The notes: generated by a model not told the origin, from the sequence alone. A DNA stretch of 64,000 bases from Pelosinus sp. IPA-1 (GCF_030269905.1 NZ_BSVC01000005.1:248001-312000); one strand, 5' to 3'; positions 34,135-42,596 are shown, counted from the first letter of the stretch. A program made the numbers and translations.

Positions 34135-35229
34135 TTAGTGATCAGATTTAAGACCCGCGCCACACATAGGAAGCAAACAATCAGCTGTCTTGCCATTTAA
34201 TTCACAATACTTTAAATAGGCTGCATAAGTGGCTGCGGTTGTATGTTCACAGTAAACACCCTTTGCAGCAAGCGCCATTCTTGCTTCCATAATACGATTT
34301 TCTGGGGCTGCAATTATTGCGATATTGTACTTGTAGGTATATTCCAAAATTTCTTCACCACGCATGGGTACACCGATGGCAATTCCCTCTGCCATTGTCG
34401 GGGTGGGAGTTACAGAAGTTGGATGTTTCGCTCCAGCAAGCACTGCTTTTATAAATGGATCACAGTTTTCACTTTGAACTGCTACGATATGCGGCATTTT
34501 ATCAATGACAGCACTTTCCAGAAGTTCTTCTAAAGCCTTTACAATGCCGATGAATAGTGTGCCGTTTCCTAACGGCACAAAGATATTCGCAGGAATTCTG
34601 TGCAGCTGTTCATAGACTTCGTAAATGTAAGTTTTGGTGCCTTCATAGAAGAACGGATTATACACATGATTTGCGTAATACTTTCCCTCTGTATCTACTT
34701 TTGCTCTGCAGGCATCTGCACAGTTATCTCTCGTACCAGGAACAACATTAACGCGGGCATTATGGGACTTGATCATATCGATCTTCTTTGATGAAGTACC
34801 TTCAGGCACAAAAATTTCACAATCAATACCGATTTTTGCGCAGTAGGCCGCTACGCTATTTCCGGCATTCCCGCTACTGTCTTGCACGACAGAATTTACG
34901 CCAATTGCTTTACAGTGAGCCATCAATACGGCAGCACCTCTATCCTTGAAGGATAAAGTCGGCATGAAATAATCCATTTTAAGCAGTACATCCTCATTAA
35001 AGCGAATCACAGGTGTCATACCTTCACCTAGGGTTATTTCCCGCCAATACTCACCTTCCAAAGGCATGAAAGCACGATAGCGGAAGATACTCCAGGTATC
35101 TTGATCGACTAATGACAGATCAAACTTTTGGGGCTTATAATCCAGTTTCCAAAGACCTCCACAATCGCACTTTGCCTTTCGAGTCGTTACAGCTACTGAT
35201 TCTGTGCATTTTGAACAAATATATTTCAT
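34135..35229 (-). CDS. Threonine synthase-like PLP-dependent enzyme (probable amino acid ammonia-lyase)
   Basis: A 364-aa fold-type II PLP enzyme. An N-terminal zinc-ribbon-like pair (Cys5/Cys8 and Cys21/Cys23) precedes the core, the PLP lysine is Lys95 in TLSFKDRGAA, and the phosphate loop is SSGNAGNS. FVPLGNGTLFIGI is the glycine-rich cofactor loop. Family members make threonine or eliminate ammonia from hydroxy or diamino acids. Its start overlaps the RidA stop (ATGA). RidA proteins hydrolyse the enamine/imine released by such lyases, so elimination is likelier than threonine synthesis. The substrate is unknown. Confidence 0.87.
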   Translation of the reverse strand: MKYICSKCTESVAVTTRKAKCDCGGLWKLDYKPQKFDLSLVDQDTWSIFRYRAFMPLEGEYWREITLGEGMTPVIRFNEDVLLKMDYFMPTLSFKDRGAAVLMAHCKAIGVNSVVQDSSGNAGNSVAAYCAKIGIDCEIFVPEGTSSKKIDMIKSHNARVNVVPGTRDNCADACRAKVDTEGKYYANHVYNPFFYEGTKTYIYEVYEQLHRIPANIFVPLGNGTLFIGIVKALEELLESAVIDKMPHIVAVQSENCDPFIKAVLAGAKHPTSVTPTPTMAEGIAIGVPMRGEEILEYTYKYNIAIIAAPENRIMEARMALAAKGVYCEHTTAATYAAYLKYCELNGKTADCLLPMCGAGLKSDH

Positions 35230-35609
35230 TGTTTATTAACCTCCGCAATCGCTTCAATTTCTACAAGGCAACCAAAGTGGAGCTTACCTACAGGCACAAC
35301 AATACGTGCCGGTTTGTGTTCGCCGAAGAACTCTGTATAAACATTGTTAACACTCTCCCATTGGTTAATATCCGATACATATACTCTACACTGGACAATA
35401 TCAGTACGAGAAACTCCAGCTGCTTTTAGAACGCGCTCCACATTCTCCAAGGCAAGCCTAGCGTGTGCTTTTATCCCACCCTCCGGTACTTTCCGAGTAT
35501 CAGGGTCGATAGATAGCTGTCCAGATATATACAACATTCCATTTGAAATAATCCCGGGCGTGTAATGCCCTTTGTTTTCGCCATCATATTGAGGTGTTAT
35601 CTTCTCCAT
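35226..35609 (-). CDS. ridA: RidA family enamine/imine deaminase
   Basis: A 127-aa protein of the RidA/YjgF family, which as a trimer hydrolyses reactive 2-aminoacrylate-type enamines to 2-oxo acids plus ammonia. Visible marks are YTPGIISNGMLYISGQLSIDP, the helix ALENVERVLKAAG, and the arginine in KPARIVVPVGKL that binds the substrate carboxylate. It lies 14 bases after the regulator gene and overlaps the PLP enzyme by four bases, so the three genes form a tight operon. Confidence 0.92.
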   Translation of the reverse strand: MEKITPQYDGENKGHYTPGIISNGMLYISGQLSIDPDTRKVPEGGIKAHARLALENVERVLKAAGVSRTDIVQCRVYVSDINQWESVNNVYTEFFGEHKPARIVVPVGKLHFGCLVEIEAIAEVNKQ

Positions 35610-35623
35610 ATGCCACTCCTTTC

Positions 35624-36259
35624 CTATTTTTTCCCTCTTACCTCGTCTAAGTAACTGTAAATAGTTACCTTCGATAAGCCCATGCTTGCAGCTACTTTAT
35701 CAATTGCACCTTTTACCAAGAACACCCCTTTTTCATCCATGAAGCGTATGATTTCTATGCTATCTCTTCTTTTTAAGTTACCGACATCTGTATTCTTGAT
35801 GATATTATCAATTAGTTCATCAATGATTGTCAGTACATCTTGATTAGGAGCACTATCTTCGGTAGAGGTCGGCTCGGAGGGAGATGCGGGGAGAAACTCA
35901 TTGAGTCTTTCCTGTATTAGATTAGATACAGTCAAGTCATAATTGATACAGAGCATTCCTACTACTTCACCTTCCGGATTACGAATGAGCGCGGACGAAG
36001 ACTTGACTTTTTTGCCATTCTCCGCTTCAAAAACATAGTTGGCGGTACAATCATCTTTAAACTTCTTGTTGAGCAAGACTTGGCGGATGAGATGATCAAA
36101 TGACTGGCCCTCTTTTCGACTGGTTACAGTGCCATTTGCCACATATACTACTGAACTTTCTGGCTGTGTCAAATCATGGATAACTATTTCACAGCTTTTC
36201 CCAAATGTCTGTGTAAGCATATTTGCCACTGGAATATATGCCTTTAATATTGGATGCAC
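35624..36259 (-). CDS. YheO/DauR-like PAS-HTH transcriptional regulator
   Basis: A 211-aa regulator. The YheO-type PAS domain covers roughly residues 1-115 (ILKAYIPVANMLTQTFGKSCEIVIHDL to VVGMLCINYDLT). A linker and a C-terminal helix-turn-helix follow (VKGAIDKVAASMGLSKVTIYSYLDEVR). DauR, the best-known relative, controls D-arginine catabolism, and many homologues sit beside RidA and PLP enzymes as here. It probably senses the amino acid substrate. It heads the operon; the AT-rich sequence 36260-36430 should hold its promoter and site. Confidence 0.88.
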   Translation of the reverse strand: MHPILKAYIPVANMLTQTFGKSCEIVIHDLTQPESSVVYVANGTVTSRKEGQSFDHLIRQVLLNKKFKDDCTANYVFEAENGKKVKSSSALIRNPEGEVVGMLCINYDLTVSNLIQERLNEFLPASPSEPTSTEDSAPNQDVLTIIDELIDNIIKNTDVGNLKRRDSIEIIRFMDEKGVFLVKGAIDKVAASMGLSKVTIYSYLDEVRGKK

Positions 36260-36430
36260 TTTTTATATCCCCTACCTGTTTATATATTTTTTTATACACA
36301 CTGTATATTTTGTATAATTATTTATATAAAATATACAATTACTAGCCCATTTCGTCAAGCACTTATATATATAATTTTATATTTTGTTGTTATTTTTATA
36401 TATTTTTTTATATGATTATCAGTTTGTGTC
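36260..36430. promoter_or_regulatory. Very AT-rich leader upstream of the DauR-like operon
   Basis: Repeated TTTATATA and TATATAAA runs (for example TTTATATATTTTTTTATAC and TTATATAAAATATAC) form several overlapping inverted repeats. No gene is present. It probably contains the operon promoter and binding site, but I cannot single out one -35/-10 pair. Confidence 0.4.
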
Positions 36431-36495
36431 ATAAAGTCTAGAAACAATCGAGTAGGAGGCTAGTATTTGATATAAAGCCCTATGGCATCTTCTTG

Positions 36496-36549
36496 TAACA
36501 CAGAAACGGCAAGGCTTCAGAGATTCTGAGCCTTGCCGTTTCCTGTGTT
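36496..36549 (-). terminator. Strong terminator after the pagL-like gene
   Basis: Stem AACACAGAAACGGCAAGGCT with AGCCTTGCCGTTTCCTGTGTT around a short loop holding CAGA/TCTG. It lies ~40 bases past the end of the minus-strand pagL-like gene and may insulate it from the AT-rich promoter region. Confidence 0.75.
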
Positions 36550-36587
36550 ATAGCATTTTTATGTATTCCACTTAGAATTTTGTAGAT

Positions 36588-37148
36588 TTAAAATTTTTCC
36601 ACAAAGCCCACTGAAACTCCTTGACCGTTATATCCAGGATTATGAGCTCTAAAACCATTGGAAACATGCATTAGCATATACCCGATACTTACGGAAGAGT
36701 TTTCGCTGATTTTATAAATGAATCGAGGCCCTATTCGCCACATAAAATTATACGGTCTTCCTTCAGCCGGAAATGTTTTGTCATATACAATAAATCCGCC
36801 GCTCATATCTAATGCTTCAGATAGCTTTCCAGAAAGCTTTTTCTCATTGCGAATCATGTAAACAGGCCCGACACCAATTGCGGAACTGTCCTTCCGCTGA
36901 TGATTATCATCATTCATGTACCCAAACGGCCGTGTAATTGTAATACCTCGATAGATAGACCGATTCTCTTTTTTCGAAATATTTTCAAGTATATGTAATG
37001 ATACCGTGTCAATATAGCGATCTTTGAAGCTCGCGTGAGTCAAGTAGTCCCAATCCAGTTCAACCTTGGATTCGGCGCAATATGATTTTCCCGGCATGAA
37101 AATCAGCAAAATATTAATAACCATAACGAAACAAATTAACCTGCGCAC
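36588..37148 (-). CDS. PagL-like lipid A 3-O-deacylase (acyloxyacyl hydrolase family)
   Basis: A 186-aa outer-membrane beta-barrel enzyme. The signal peptide (LICFVMVINILLIFMPGKSYCA) is followed by alternating beta strands. The C-terminal signature HVSNGFRAHNPGYNGQGVSVGF matches the His-x-Ser-Asn active site and NPG turn of PagL, and the last residue is Phe. PagL removes the 3-O-acyl chain from lipid A and so alters envelope charge and immune recognition. The Glu that follows the NPG turn in some relatives is Asn here, so activity needs testing. It supports LPS in this organism. Confidence 0.8.
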   Translation of the reverse strand: MRRLICFVMVINILLIFMPGKSYCAESKVELDWDYLTHASFKDRYIDTVSLHILENISKKENRSIYRGITITRPFGYMNDDNHQRKDSSAIGVGPVYMIRNEKKLSGKLSEALDMSGGFIVYDKTFPAEGRPYNFMWRIGPRFIYKISENSSVSIGYMLMHVSNGFRAHNPGYNGQGVSVGFVEKF

Positions 37149-37434
37149 AAAACAACACTCCTCGTATGAGTTTTCTATATTATATCGTTGCTATTATACA
37201 AAAATAACCATAGTTCCTTTTCAACGAAAATAAAGAGAAACATGATTTATATTCGCTATACCGAGTTGGTTCTCCTGTTAAAAGTATCAAGTATTGAAAT
37301 TTTTATTCCATTTTTTGGGACCCTATTTAATTTATTTAATAATGTAATTTTTTTTAAAGAAATAACGACAGGCTATTGACCCGATTCCATATGATACATT
37401 CAAATTTTCTATATTCTACTACCGCAATCCTTCT

Positions 37435-37545
37435 AAAAGAGAAAAGCTATCTAGAATCTACAAATAAGGTAGATTCTAGATAGCTTCTTTTTAGAAATTG
37501 TTAACTGGAACTAATTCTTTCTATTATAACTGTTATTTTACCAAG
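37435..37545. repeat. Composite repeat D/E
   Basis: Hairpin arms AGCTATCTAGAATCTAC and GTAGATTCTAGATAGCT with loop AAATAAG, then a T-run on the plus strand. A tail with TTCTATTATAACTGTTATTT and TACCAAGGTGTC resembles part E. It lies just past the end of the second TPR gene. The remainder of the 37149-37571 gap has no supported gene. Confidence 0.7.
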
Positions 37546-37571
37546 GTGTCTTCAATGTTTCACTCGTTATT

Positions 37572-38291
37572 CTATATCCATTCCCTAAAATTACTCCAAT
37601 CTCCATTTAGACGTGCCTCAAGTTTAGCTTGGCCAGCCTCGGATAGATCCGAAACTCCAATTTTAGCTGCCTGCTGATAATTTGTGAGAGAACGTTCCGT
37701 ATCTCCTTGTAGGTCATACGCTTGCGCTAAATTAAAATATGCCATGCCTTCTTTGGGATTTAATTGTACGGCTTTTTCAAAATCACTAACGGCCTCATTA
37801 TATTTCCCTATACATCCGTATGCATTTCCACGACCATCATAAAAATGAGCCGTAGGGTTTAATTCAATGGCTTTTGTAAAGTCATCAATTGATCGAGAGA
37901 AATTACCCATTTTCCATTCTGTATAGCCACGTTCCGAGTAATATTCCGCATTCTTCGGGTCTAAATCAATCGCTCTATTGCAATCAGTCATCGCCATATC
38001 ATACTTTTTCAGCTCGGAATAGGAATAGGCACGACAAATGTAAAACAGCGATCCTTGAGGTTGCAATTCGATTGCCTTACTATAGTCTTTGACTGCAAGA
38101 TCATATTGTTTTGCCTCTGCATACTGAAATCCACGTAAAAAATATAGTATGGCAGAGTTGGGTCTTGCCTCTATTTGCTTAGTAAGCGCCTCAACTTGCT
38201 CCACCTCCTGTGCATACCCTATTGAATGAAAAAATGGTAAACTACTTAGACTAATTAGATACACAACAATTATTATCCATCTCTTTTTCAA
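37572..38291 (-). CDS. Exported TPR repeat protein (paralogue of 31700-32443)
   Basis: A 239-aa protein with signal segment IIVVYLISLSSLPFFHSIGYA and five or more TPR units. Examples are YAEAKQYDLAVKDYSKAIELQP, YSELKKYDMAMTDCNRAIDLDP, FSRSIDDFTKAIELNP and IGKYNEAVSDFEKAVQLNP. About two thirds of residues match the paralogue at 31700. The start is again TTG 8 bases after AAGGAG. The sequence ~60-110 bases upstream (ACTATATCATTTATGG and AGAAAGATATAG) is conserved between the two. The function is probably scaffolding in the periplasm; partner unknown. Confidence 0.85.
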   Translation of the reverse strand: MKKRWIIIVVYLISLSSLPFFHSIGYAQEVEQVEALTKQIEARPNSAILYFLRGFQYAEAKQYDLAVKDYSKAIELQPQGSLFYICRAYSYSELKKYDMAMTDCNRAIDLDPKNAEYYSERGYTEWKMGNFSRSIDDFTKAIELNPTAHFYDGRGNAYGCIGKYNEAVSDFEKAVQLNPKEGMAYFNLAQAYDLQGDTERSLTNYQQAAKIGVSDLSEAGQAKLEARLNGDWSNFREWI

Positions 38292-38561
38292 GTTAACTAC
38301 TCCTTATCGTCGAATCTTCTTTTTTACTTCTATTGTTTTCTAAATGTAACTATATCATTTATGGATTGCTATGGCATCTGCAGAAAGATATAGAGGGTTA
38401 TCAGCAAACTATCGATAAGGAGATGCGCATATCCAGCAATTGTACCTAACCGAATAAACTTAAAGCATTGTTTATTTTACAGGAAGGATATGACAGTCAT
38501 GTGACATGTAAAGAGGTCGATAACTCTCTTTTATGCTTTGGAGCATAAAAAAAGACCATTT

Positions 38562-39194
38562 TCAGTGGCCTTCTTTTTCATCATCATTGGTTTCTATTGG
38601 TTTCATAGCGGGTTGTGATACGAGTGTAGAAGGGCTTTGTTCTGGATGATTCACTCTACTTTCCTTTTGGAGACTTATGCCGAAAATCATGATAGCTCTC
38701 ATCACGATTGCTGTTACCAGCATAAAAATAAATGAACCATAGTAGGTCCAATTATATAGTTTAAGGATACCCAAATAAGAAAGAAGCGGCAAGAGCGCAA
38801 ATGAGGTAATACCCTGGACTACTAAAAGCCAAACTATGAAGGTTTTCCAGTCAGGGGAATACTGATAGACTAACATAAGAAAAAGAGGAACAACAGTTAA
38901 GTCATTTAAAAATAAACTATATCCCACCGGGAGTAGGTCGAAGATATAAGTCCAACGTCCTGAAGAAATACCCCAATCATCAAAGATAACTCGGGAGACA
39001 GCAATATACGAGCCAAAGAGAAGTATCTCGATTACACGGCGTTTGTCCACAAACTTCCACCAGATAACATAGGAAGCGACAATAGTGATTGCTATGAGCC
39101 ACCAGTGAGGGGTTAAAAAATTCTGGATCCATAGTTGGTTCTTAACTTCCGAGGATTGAAGTCGAAGCTGGTGAAGCAATGCATAACTGTCCAT
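38562..39194 (-). CDS. CBO0543 family multi-pass membrane protein
   Basis: A 210-aa inner-membrane protein with about five helices. The region NFLTPHWWLIAITIVASYVIWWKFVDKRRVIEILLFGSYIA and the following SRVIFDDWGISSGRWTYIFDLLP are typical of the CBO0543 family, common in spore-forming Firmicutes. The C-terminal ~35 residues are hydrophilic and cytoplasmic. No biochemical function is established for the family. It appears monocistronic. Confidence 0.8.
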   Translation of the reverse strand: MDSYALLHQLRLQSSEVKNQLWIQNFLTPHWWLIAITIVASYVIWWKFVDKRRVIEILLFGSYIAVSRVIFDDWGISSGRWTYIFDLLPVGYSLFLNDLTVVPLFLMLVYQYSPDWKTFIVWLLVVQGITSFALLPLLSYLGILKLYNWTYYGSFIFMLVTAIVMRAIMIFGISLQKESRVNHPEQSPSTLVSQPAMKPIETNDDEKEGH

Positions 39195-39303
39195 AAGTTC
39201 CCCCCTACTTAAAAGTGGTATTACTCATAAATTGCCCCATGATTTAGATTATTATTCCATAGAAAATCGTCAGGATAATCTCCAGTGTTTAAGTGTGCAA
39301 GAC

Positions 39304-39345
39304 AAGCTACCCATAATCTACTAATAAGGTAGATTATGAGTAGCA
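39304..39345. repeat. Composite repeat, D part (degenerate)
   Basis: Arms AAGCTACCCATAATCTAC and GTAGATTATGAGTAGC around TAATAAG, followed by TTTTTTATTTATTG. It lies 19 bases beyond the 3' end of the MATE gene and may terminate it on the minus strand. Confidence 0.7.
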
Positions 39346-39364
39346 TTTTTTATTTATTGAGAAT

Positions 39365-40687
39365 TTAATGTTTAAAGTGTCGATACAGTAAAAATCCTGA
39401 CAACACAACCGTAACAATCTCTGCTATGGGTACCGTCAGCCAGATGCCTTGAATACCAAACAAAAGCGGCAACACAGTAATGCCGATCGCTATCCAGACG
39501 ATCCCTTTGCTCAAAGCGATGAATAACGCCTGTTTCGGAGTGCCAATGGCAGTAAAATAACCGGCTGCAACAATGTTTAAGCCATTTACCAAAAAGGCAA
39601 ACGCATATAATTTTGCACCATATACAGCAAATGCAAGCACATTTTCATGTCCGTCATTTAAAAATAGCGTAATGACTTCTTTGCTAAAAACAAATATCGC
39701 AATAAAAATTCCCAAGCCAATTACAAAAGCAGTAGCAGAAACCAGCTTTAAGGCTTTTTTTACCCGCGCCATCTGACGGCTGCCGTAATTGTAGCTGATG
39801 ATTGCTCCTACGCCGTCGGATAACCCAAGGAGTACATTGTTGCCAATAAACGACAAGTAACTAATGACCGTAAAGGCAGCTACCCCCATTTCCCCCACAT
39901 AACGCATTAGCGTAATATTAAATAAAAAAGTGGTAATCCCTGTTCCCATCTCGCTTAGCCCTTCTGATGAACCGCTATAGAGAATATGGCGGGCTGTCTG
40001 TTTATCAAAACTGCCGGCAAACGGTTTTAACACTGCTTTTTTGCGAAGAAACGGCAAGATTGCCATACCAAATGCAATACTATAACCAATCCCGGTAGCA
40101 ATCGCCGCCCCTTTAATTCCCATTGTAAGCTTGGCAAGAAGAAGCCAATTGAACAATATATGACTGCTGACGGCAACCACCAGAGCCAGCATAGCATAAA
40201 CAGGCATAGCCATCGTCTTCAAGACATAATCCAACACCATCATGAGCGCCAAAAAGGGCAGAAACAATCCTAAATAACGAATATATGCCGCTACCTGTGG
40301 CATTAAATGCTCATTAGCTCCCAGAAAATACGCAATCTGTACAGGAAAAACCACCGCAGCTGCCGTAAACAGCAGCGAAGCTCCAACTGCAAGCATCACT
40401 GCTGTTGTAAAAGCGGTATTGGCTTCCACGACACTGCCCGCCCCCAGTTTTCTACCAATCAAACTTTGTGCCCCAATGCCAATGACCACACTAAGTGCAA
40501 ACAAGAAACTACTAAATGGCATCGCAATATTAACAGAAGCCAAAGCGTCAGTCCCTATATAGCGGCCTACAAATAATCCGTCCACAATCGTATTCAAGCC
40601 TAAAAACAACATAGCGGCAATGGTCGGAATACTGTAGTGTAAAAATAACTTGTTAATACTTTCTGTACCCAAAATATTTTCTTTCAT
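39365..40687 (-). CDS. MATE family multidrug efflux transporter
   Basis: A ~440-aa inner-membrane antiporter with twelve helices in two MatE repeats. NTIVDGLFVGRYIGTDALASVNIAMPF marks the first half, and ILYSGSSEGLSEMGTGITTFLFNITLMRYVG the second. It exports cationic drugs using Na+ or H+ gradients. The ATG at 40687 begins MKENILGTESINKLFLHYSIP, the usual start, after GGGGTGAGC. The MerR gene lies immediately upstream in the same direction and probably activates or represses it. Confidence 0.9.
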   Translation of the reverse strand: MKENILGTESINKLFLHYSIPTIAAMLFLGLNTIVDGLFVGRYIGTDALASVNIAMPFSSFLFALSVVIGIGAQSLIGRKLGAGSVVEANTAFTTAVMLAVGASLLFTAAAVVFPVQIAYFLGANEHLMPQVAAYIRYLGLFLPFLALMMVLDYVLKTMAMPVYAMLALVVAVSSHILFNWLLLAKLTMGIKGAAIATGIGYSIAFGMAILPFLRKKAVLKPFAGSFDKQTARHILYSGSSEGLSEMGTGITTFLFNITLMRYVGEMGVAAFTVISYLSFIGNNVLLGLSDGVGAIISYNYGSRQMARVKKALKLVSATAFVIGLGIFIAIFVFSKEVITLFLNDGHENVLAFAVYGAKLYAFAFLVNGLNIVAAGYFTAIGTPKQALFIALSKGIVWIAIGITVLPLLFGIQGIWLTVPIAEIVTVVLSGFLLYRHFKH

Positions 40688-40715
40688 ATAGCTCACCCCT
40701 ATATAAAAGAATAAA

Positions 40716-40734
40716 CCTTGGAGCAACTCCAAGG
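40716..40734 (-). terminator. Small hairpin between merR and the MATE gene
   Basis: CCTTGGAGCAACTCCAAGG begins right at the merR stop codon; on the minus strand it is followed by TTTATTCTTTTAT. It lies before the MATE ribosome site, so partial termination would keep MATE below MerR expression. Confidence 0.6.
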
Positions 40735-41544
40735 TCAAGTAGAATGTAATACAAGCCAAATTTCGTAGTAATCAAGACCGTCTTTATGAACACTTGCCAG
40801 GTATCGTCCAAGCAAAGGCCCCTCAACTTGCCTCCCCTGCTCTTTCAGCCAAGCCAATGCTTCAACCAGTACCGTATTTTCTTTCCTGGAATAATCGGTA
40901 CCCAATACCGTATACAGACAATCCTTTGCGGGCAAAGAAGAAAACTCTTGCTGCTCAGAAAGATCAAGTCTACTCAGCGTATCTTCATCAAAACTGATGC
41001 CAATTTGCGCCAAATGAAAACTCCGATTATTGAGTATTTCATCTGGCGGCAGCAGCAAAGTATAGCGAATCGTATTCAGCCAAGTCCGATCCGGCTTTTT
41101 ATATTGACGAATAATCGTAAGCAGATCCTCTGCCTGTGCACTCCAAAATTTACATTTAAATGTGGGCGCCGGAACAATCGAAAACTTGCCGAGTTGTTGT
41201 TCACATAGTTCATATTGGGCAGTCATTTGCGCGAGAAGTGTCCTTTGCCTAATTAAAGCTTCAATTTTCTCCTCAACAAGTCTTTCATTTTGTATCAGTA
41301 TCTGTTTAATATCTCCAAGATCCATTGTTGCTACCATCGATCGAATATCTTTAACGGCTACCTCTAGATTACGGAAAAGTAAAATATCCATAAGAACTAC
41401 AAGGTCATCATAGGAATAATACCGGTATCCATTATCGCGGTGTCTGCCCGACGAAAGCAATCCAGCCTTCTCATAATAACGCAACGTATCGGTTGACACA
41501 TCGAACAGTTTTGCCATTTCACCAATCGTCCATTTATACTTCAT
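40735..41544 (-). CDS. MerR family regulator with GyrI-like effector domain
   Basis: A 269-aa regulator. The N-terminal winged helix WTIGEMAKLFDVSTDTLRYYEKAGLLSSGRHRDNGYRYYS is typical of drug-responsive MerR proteins such as BmrR. A coiled coil follows (IQNERLVEEKIEALIRQRTLLAQM), then a C-terminal effector domain of about 130 residues ending YEIWLVLHST, like GyrI/BmrR ligand domains. It probably senses cationic compounds and controls the MATE gene 48 bases downstream. Confidence 0.9.
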   Translation of the reverse strand: MKYKWTIGEMAKLFDVSTDTLRYYEKAGLLSSGRHRDNGYRYYSYDDLVVLMDILLFRNLEVAVKDIRSMVATMDLGDIKQILIQNERLVEEKIEALIRQRTLLAQMTAQYELCEQQLGKFSIVPAPTFKCKFWSAQAEDLLTIIRQYKKPDRTWLNTIRYTLLLPPDEILNNRSFHLAQIGISFDEDTLSRLDLSEQQEFSSLPAKDCLYTVLGTDYSRKENTVLVEALAWLKEQGRQVEGPLLGRYLASVHKDGLDYYEIWLVLHST

Positions 41545-41689
41545 ATACTTTACCTGCCTAATCCTATTAGACTGCCATACTGTACCACAACCTGAACATC
41601 AAAGCACAGTGACTACAGACTAACAATTTATACGATTATTATATCATGTCTATCCTGGAGCTCCTCCCTGCTACCCCTACACTTTTTTC

Positions 41690-41731
41690 TTGACAATACA
41701 TACCACTATAAAATACAATTGACCCAGGTCA
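41690..41731 (+). promoter_or_regulatory. Promoter and operator of the tetR gene at 41805
   Basis: TTGACA (41690-41695), 18 bases, TACAAT (41714-41719), directly followed by the palindrome TGACCCAGGTCA (41720-41731) at the expected start site. A second copy lies at 42468-42485 just past the gene. Confidence 0.65.
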
Positions 41732-41804
41732 GTAACGGATATGCCGCGTTACTAAAATACTTCCGCATCTCTGTGACAATAGGATCGGAAATACCGGTTA
41801 AGAG

Positions 41805-42431
41805 GTGGTTACCATTACTAGAATCAAAAAAGATCCCGAAGTCCGACGTACAGAGTTAATCGATGCGGCTTTTGCGTTATTTTGTTCCGTCGGCTACGAA
41901 AAAACAATGATTATTGATATTGTAAAAAAAATCGGAGTAGCCAAAGGAACCTTCTATTACTATTTTCCTACCAAAGAAGCCATGCTGGAAAGCATTTGCA
42001 ACCGTTGGGCAACTGAAATGGCCACCTCCTTCAAATTAGAAAGCCGCCATTTTACCGCATTAGGCAAACTACAATCCTTCATTGTACAGCTGTTTCTTCC
42101 CAGTCCGCTTGATGTTCTATTTGACAGACTATGGGCTGAGGAACAATTCGACTTACTATACAAGACCTGGCAACATCAGCTCGAAACCGTCTTTAACCCA
42201 CTTCTAGCTGACATGATCCAACAGGGAAATCAGGAGGGGACTATGCATGTGGTATATCAAGAAGAAACCATTGCTTTTTTCTGGAGTACTTTGAATTGCT
42301 TATGGGAAGCCTCTTATTTAAGAGAACCATCCACAGTCTTTATCAATAAAGTAAAGGTTGCCGAATCCGTATTGGAGCGAATCCTGGGGATCGAGAAAGA
42401 AGCTCTCGAATTATCCCTTACCCAACTGTAA
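41805..42431 (+). CDS. TetR family regulator
   Basis: A 208-aa regulator. The HTH ELIDAAFALFCSVGYEKTMIIDIVKKIGVAKGTFYYYFPTKEAMLE is canonical, and the C-terminal ligand domain is of normal size. The GTG start overlaps the purine-rich AGAGGTGG, so a start at the ATT three codons on is a conceivable alternative. Matching palindromes (TGACCCARGTCA) sit before and after the gene. The second stands in front of a truncated TolC-family gene, so this regulator once controlled an efflux operon that is now lost (inference). Confidence 0.85.
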   Translation: MVTITRIKKDPEVRRTELIDAAFALFCSVGYEKTMIIDIVKKIGVAKGTFYYYFPTKEAMLESICNRWATEMATSFKLESRHFTALGKLQSFIVQLFLPSPLDVLFDRLWAEEQFDLLYKTWQHQLETVFNPLLADMIQQGNQEGTMHVVYQEETIAFFWSTLNCLWEASYLREPSTVFINKVKVAESVLERILGIEKEALELSLTQL

Positions 42432-42467
42432 GATTGCGTCGAAACCACGCATCTTTTTTCATCCTTC

Positions 42468-42485
42468 AACTGACCCAAGTCAGTT
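42468..42485. promoter_or_regulatory. Second TetR operator AACTGACCCAAGTCAGTT
   Basis: An 18-bp palindrome with one central mismatch, sharing TGACCCARGTCA with 41720-41731. It lies 37 bases after the tetR stop and 3 bases before the TolC-like remnant. Confidence 0.7.
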
Positions 42486-42488
42486 TTA

Positions 42489-42596
42489 ATGCAATTCAAC
42501 CTGGCACTCACGCATAGTCCGGCGGTAAAAGCCGCCGAAGCAGAGACAGCAAAAAAAATCCTGGTTGATCAAAGAAAATCAATCCGGCTCCGTTAG
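42489..42596 (+). pseudogene. TolC-family outer-membrane protein remnant
   Basis: An open stretch of 35 codons beginning ATG encodes MQFNLALTHSPAVKAAEAET followed by AKKILVDQRKS. This is the first helix pattern of TolC/OEP proteins (A-L-x-x-x-P-x-V-x-A-x-x-A) and can be compared with IALTYKNNPALQIVEA in the intact TolC at 25573. It lacks a signal peptide and ends at TAG after 35 residues, so only a scrap remains. The adaptor and pump genes expected with it are absent. Confidence 0.6.

Noticed and set aside
38536-38556. Small hairpin ATGCTTTGGAGCAT as terminator of the CBO0543 gene
   Set aside because: Only five pairs, and the T-run precedes the stem on the relevant strand.
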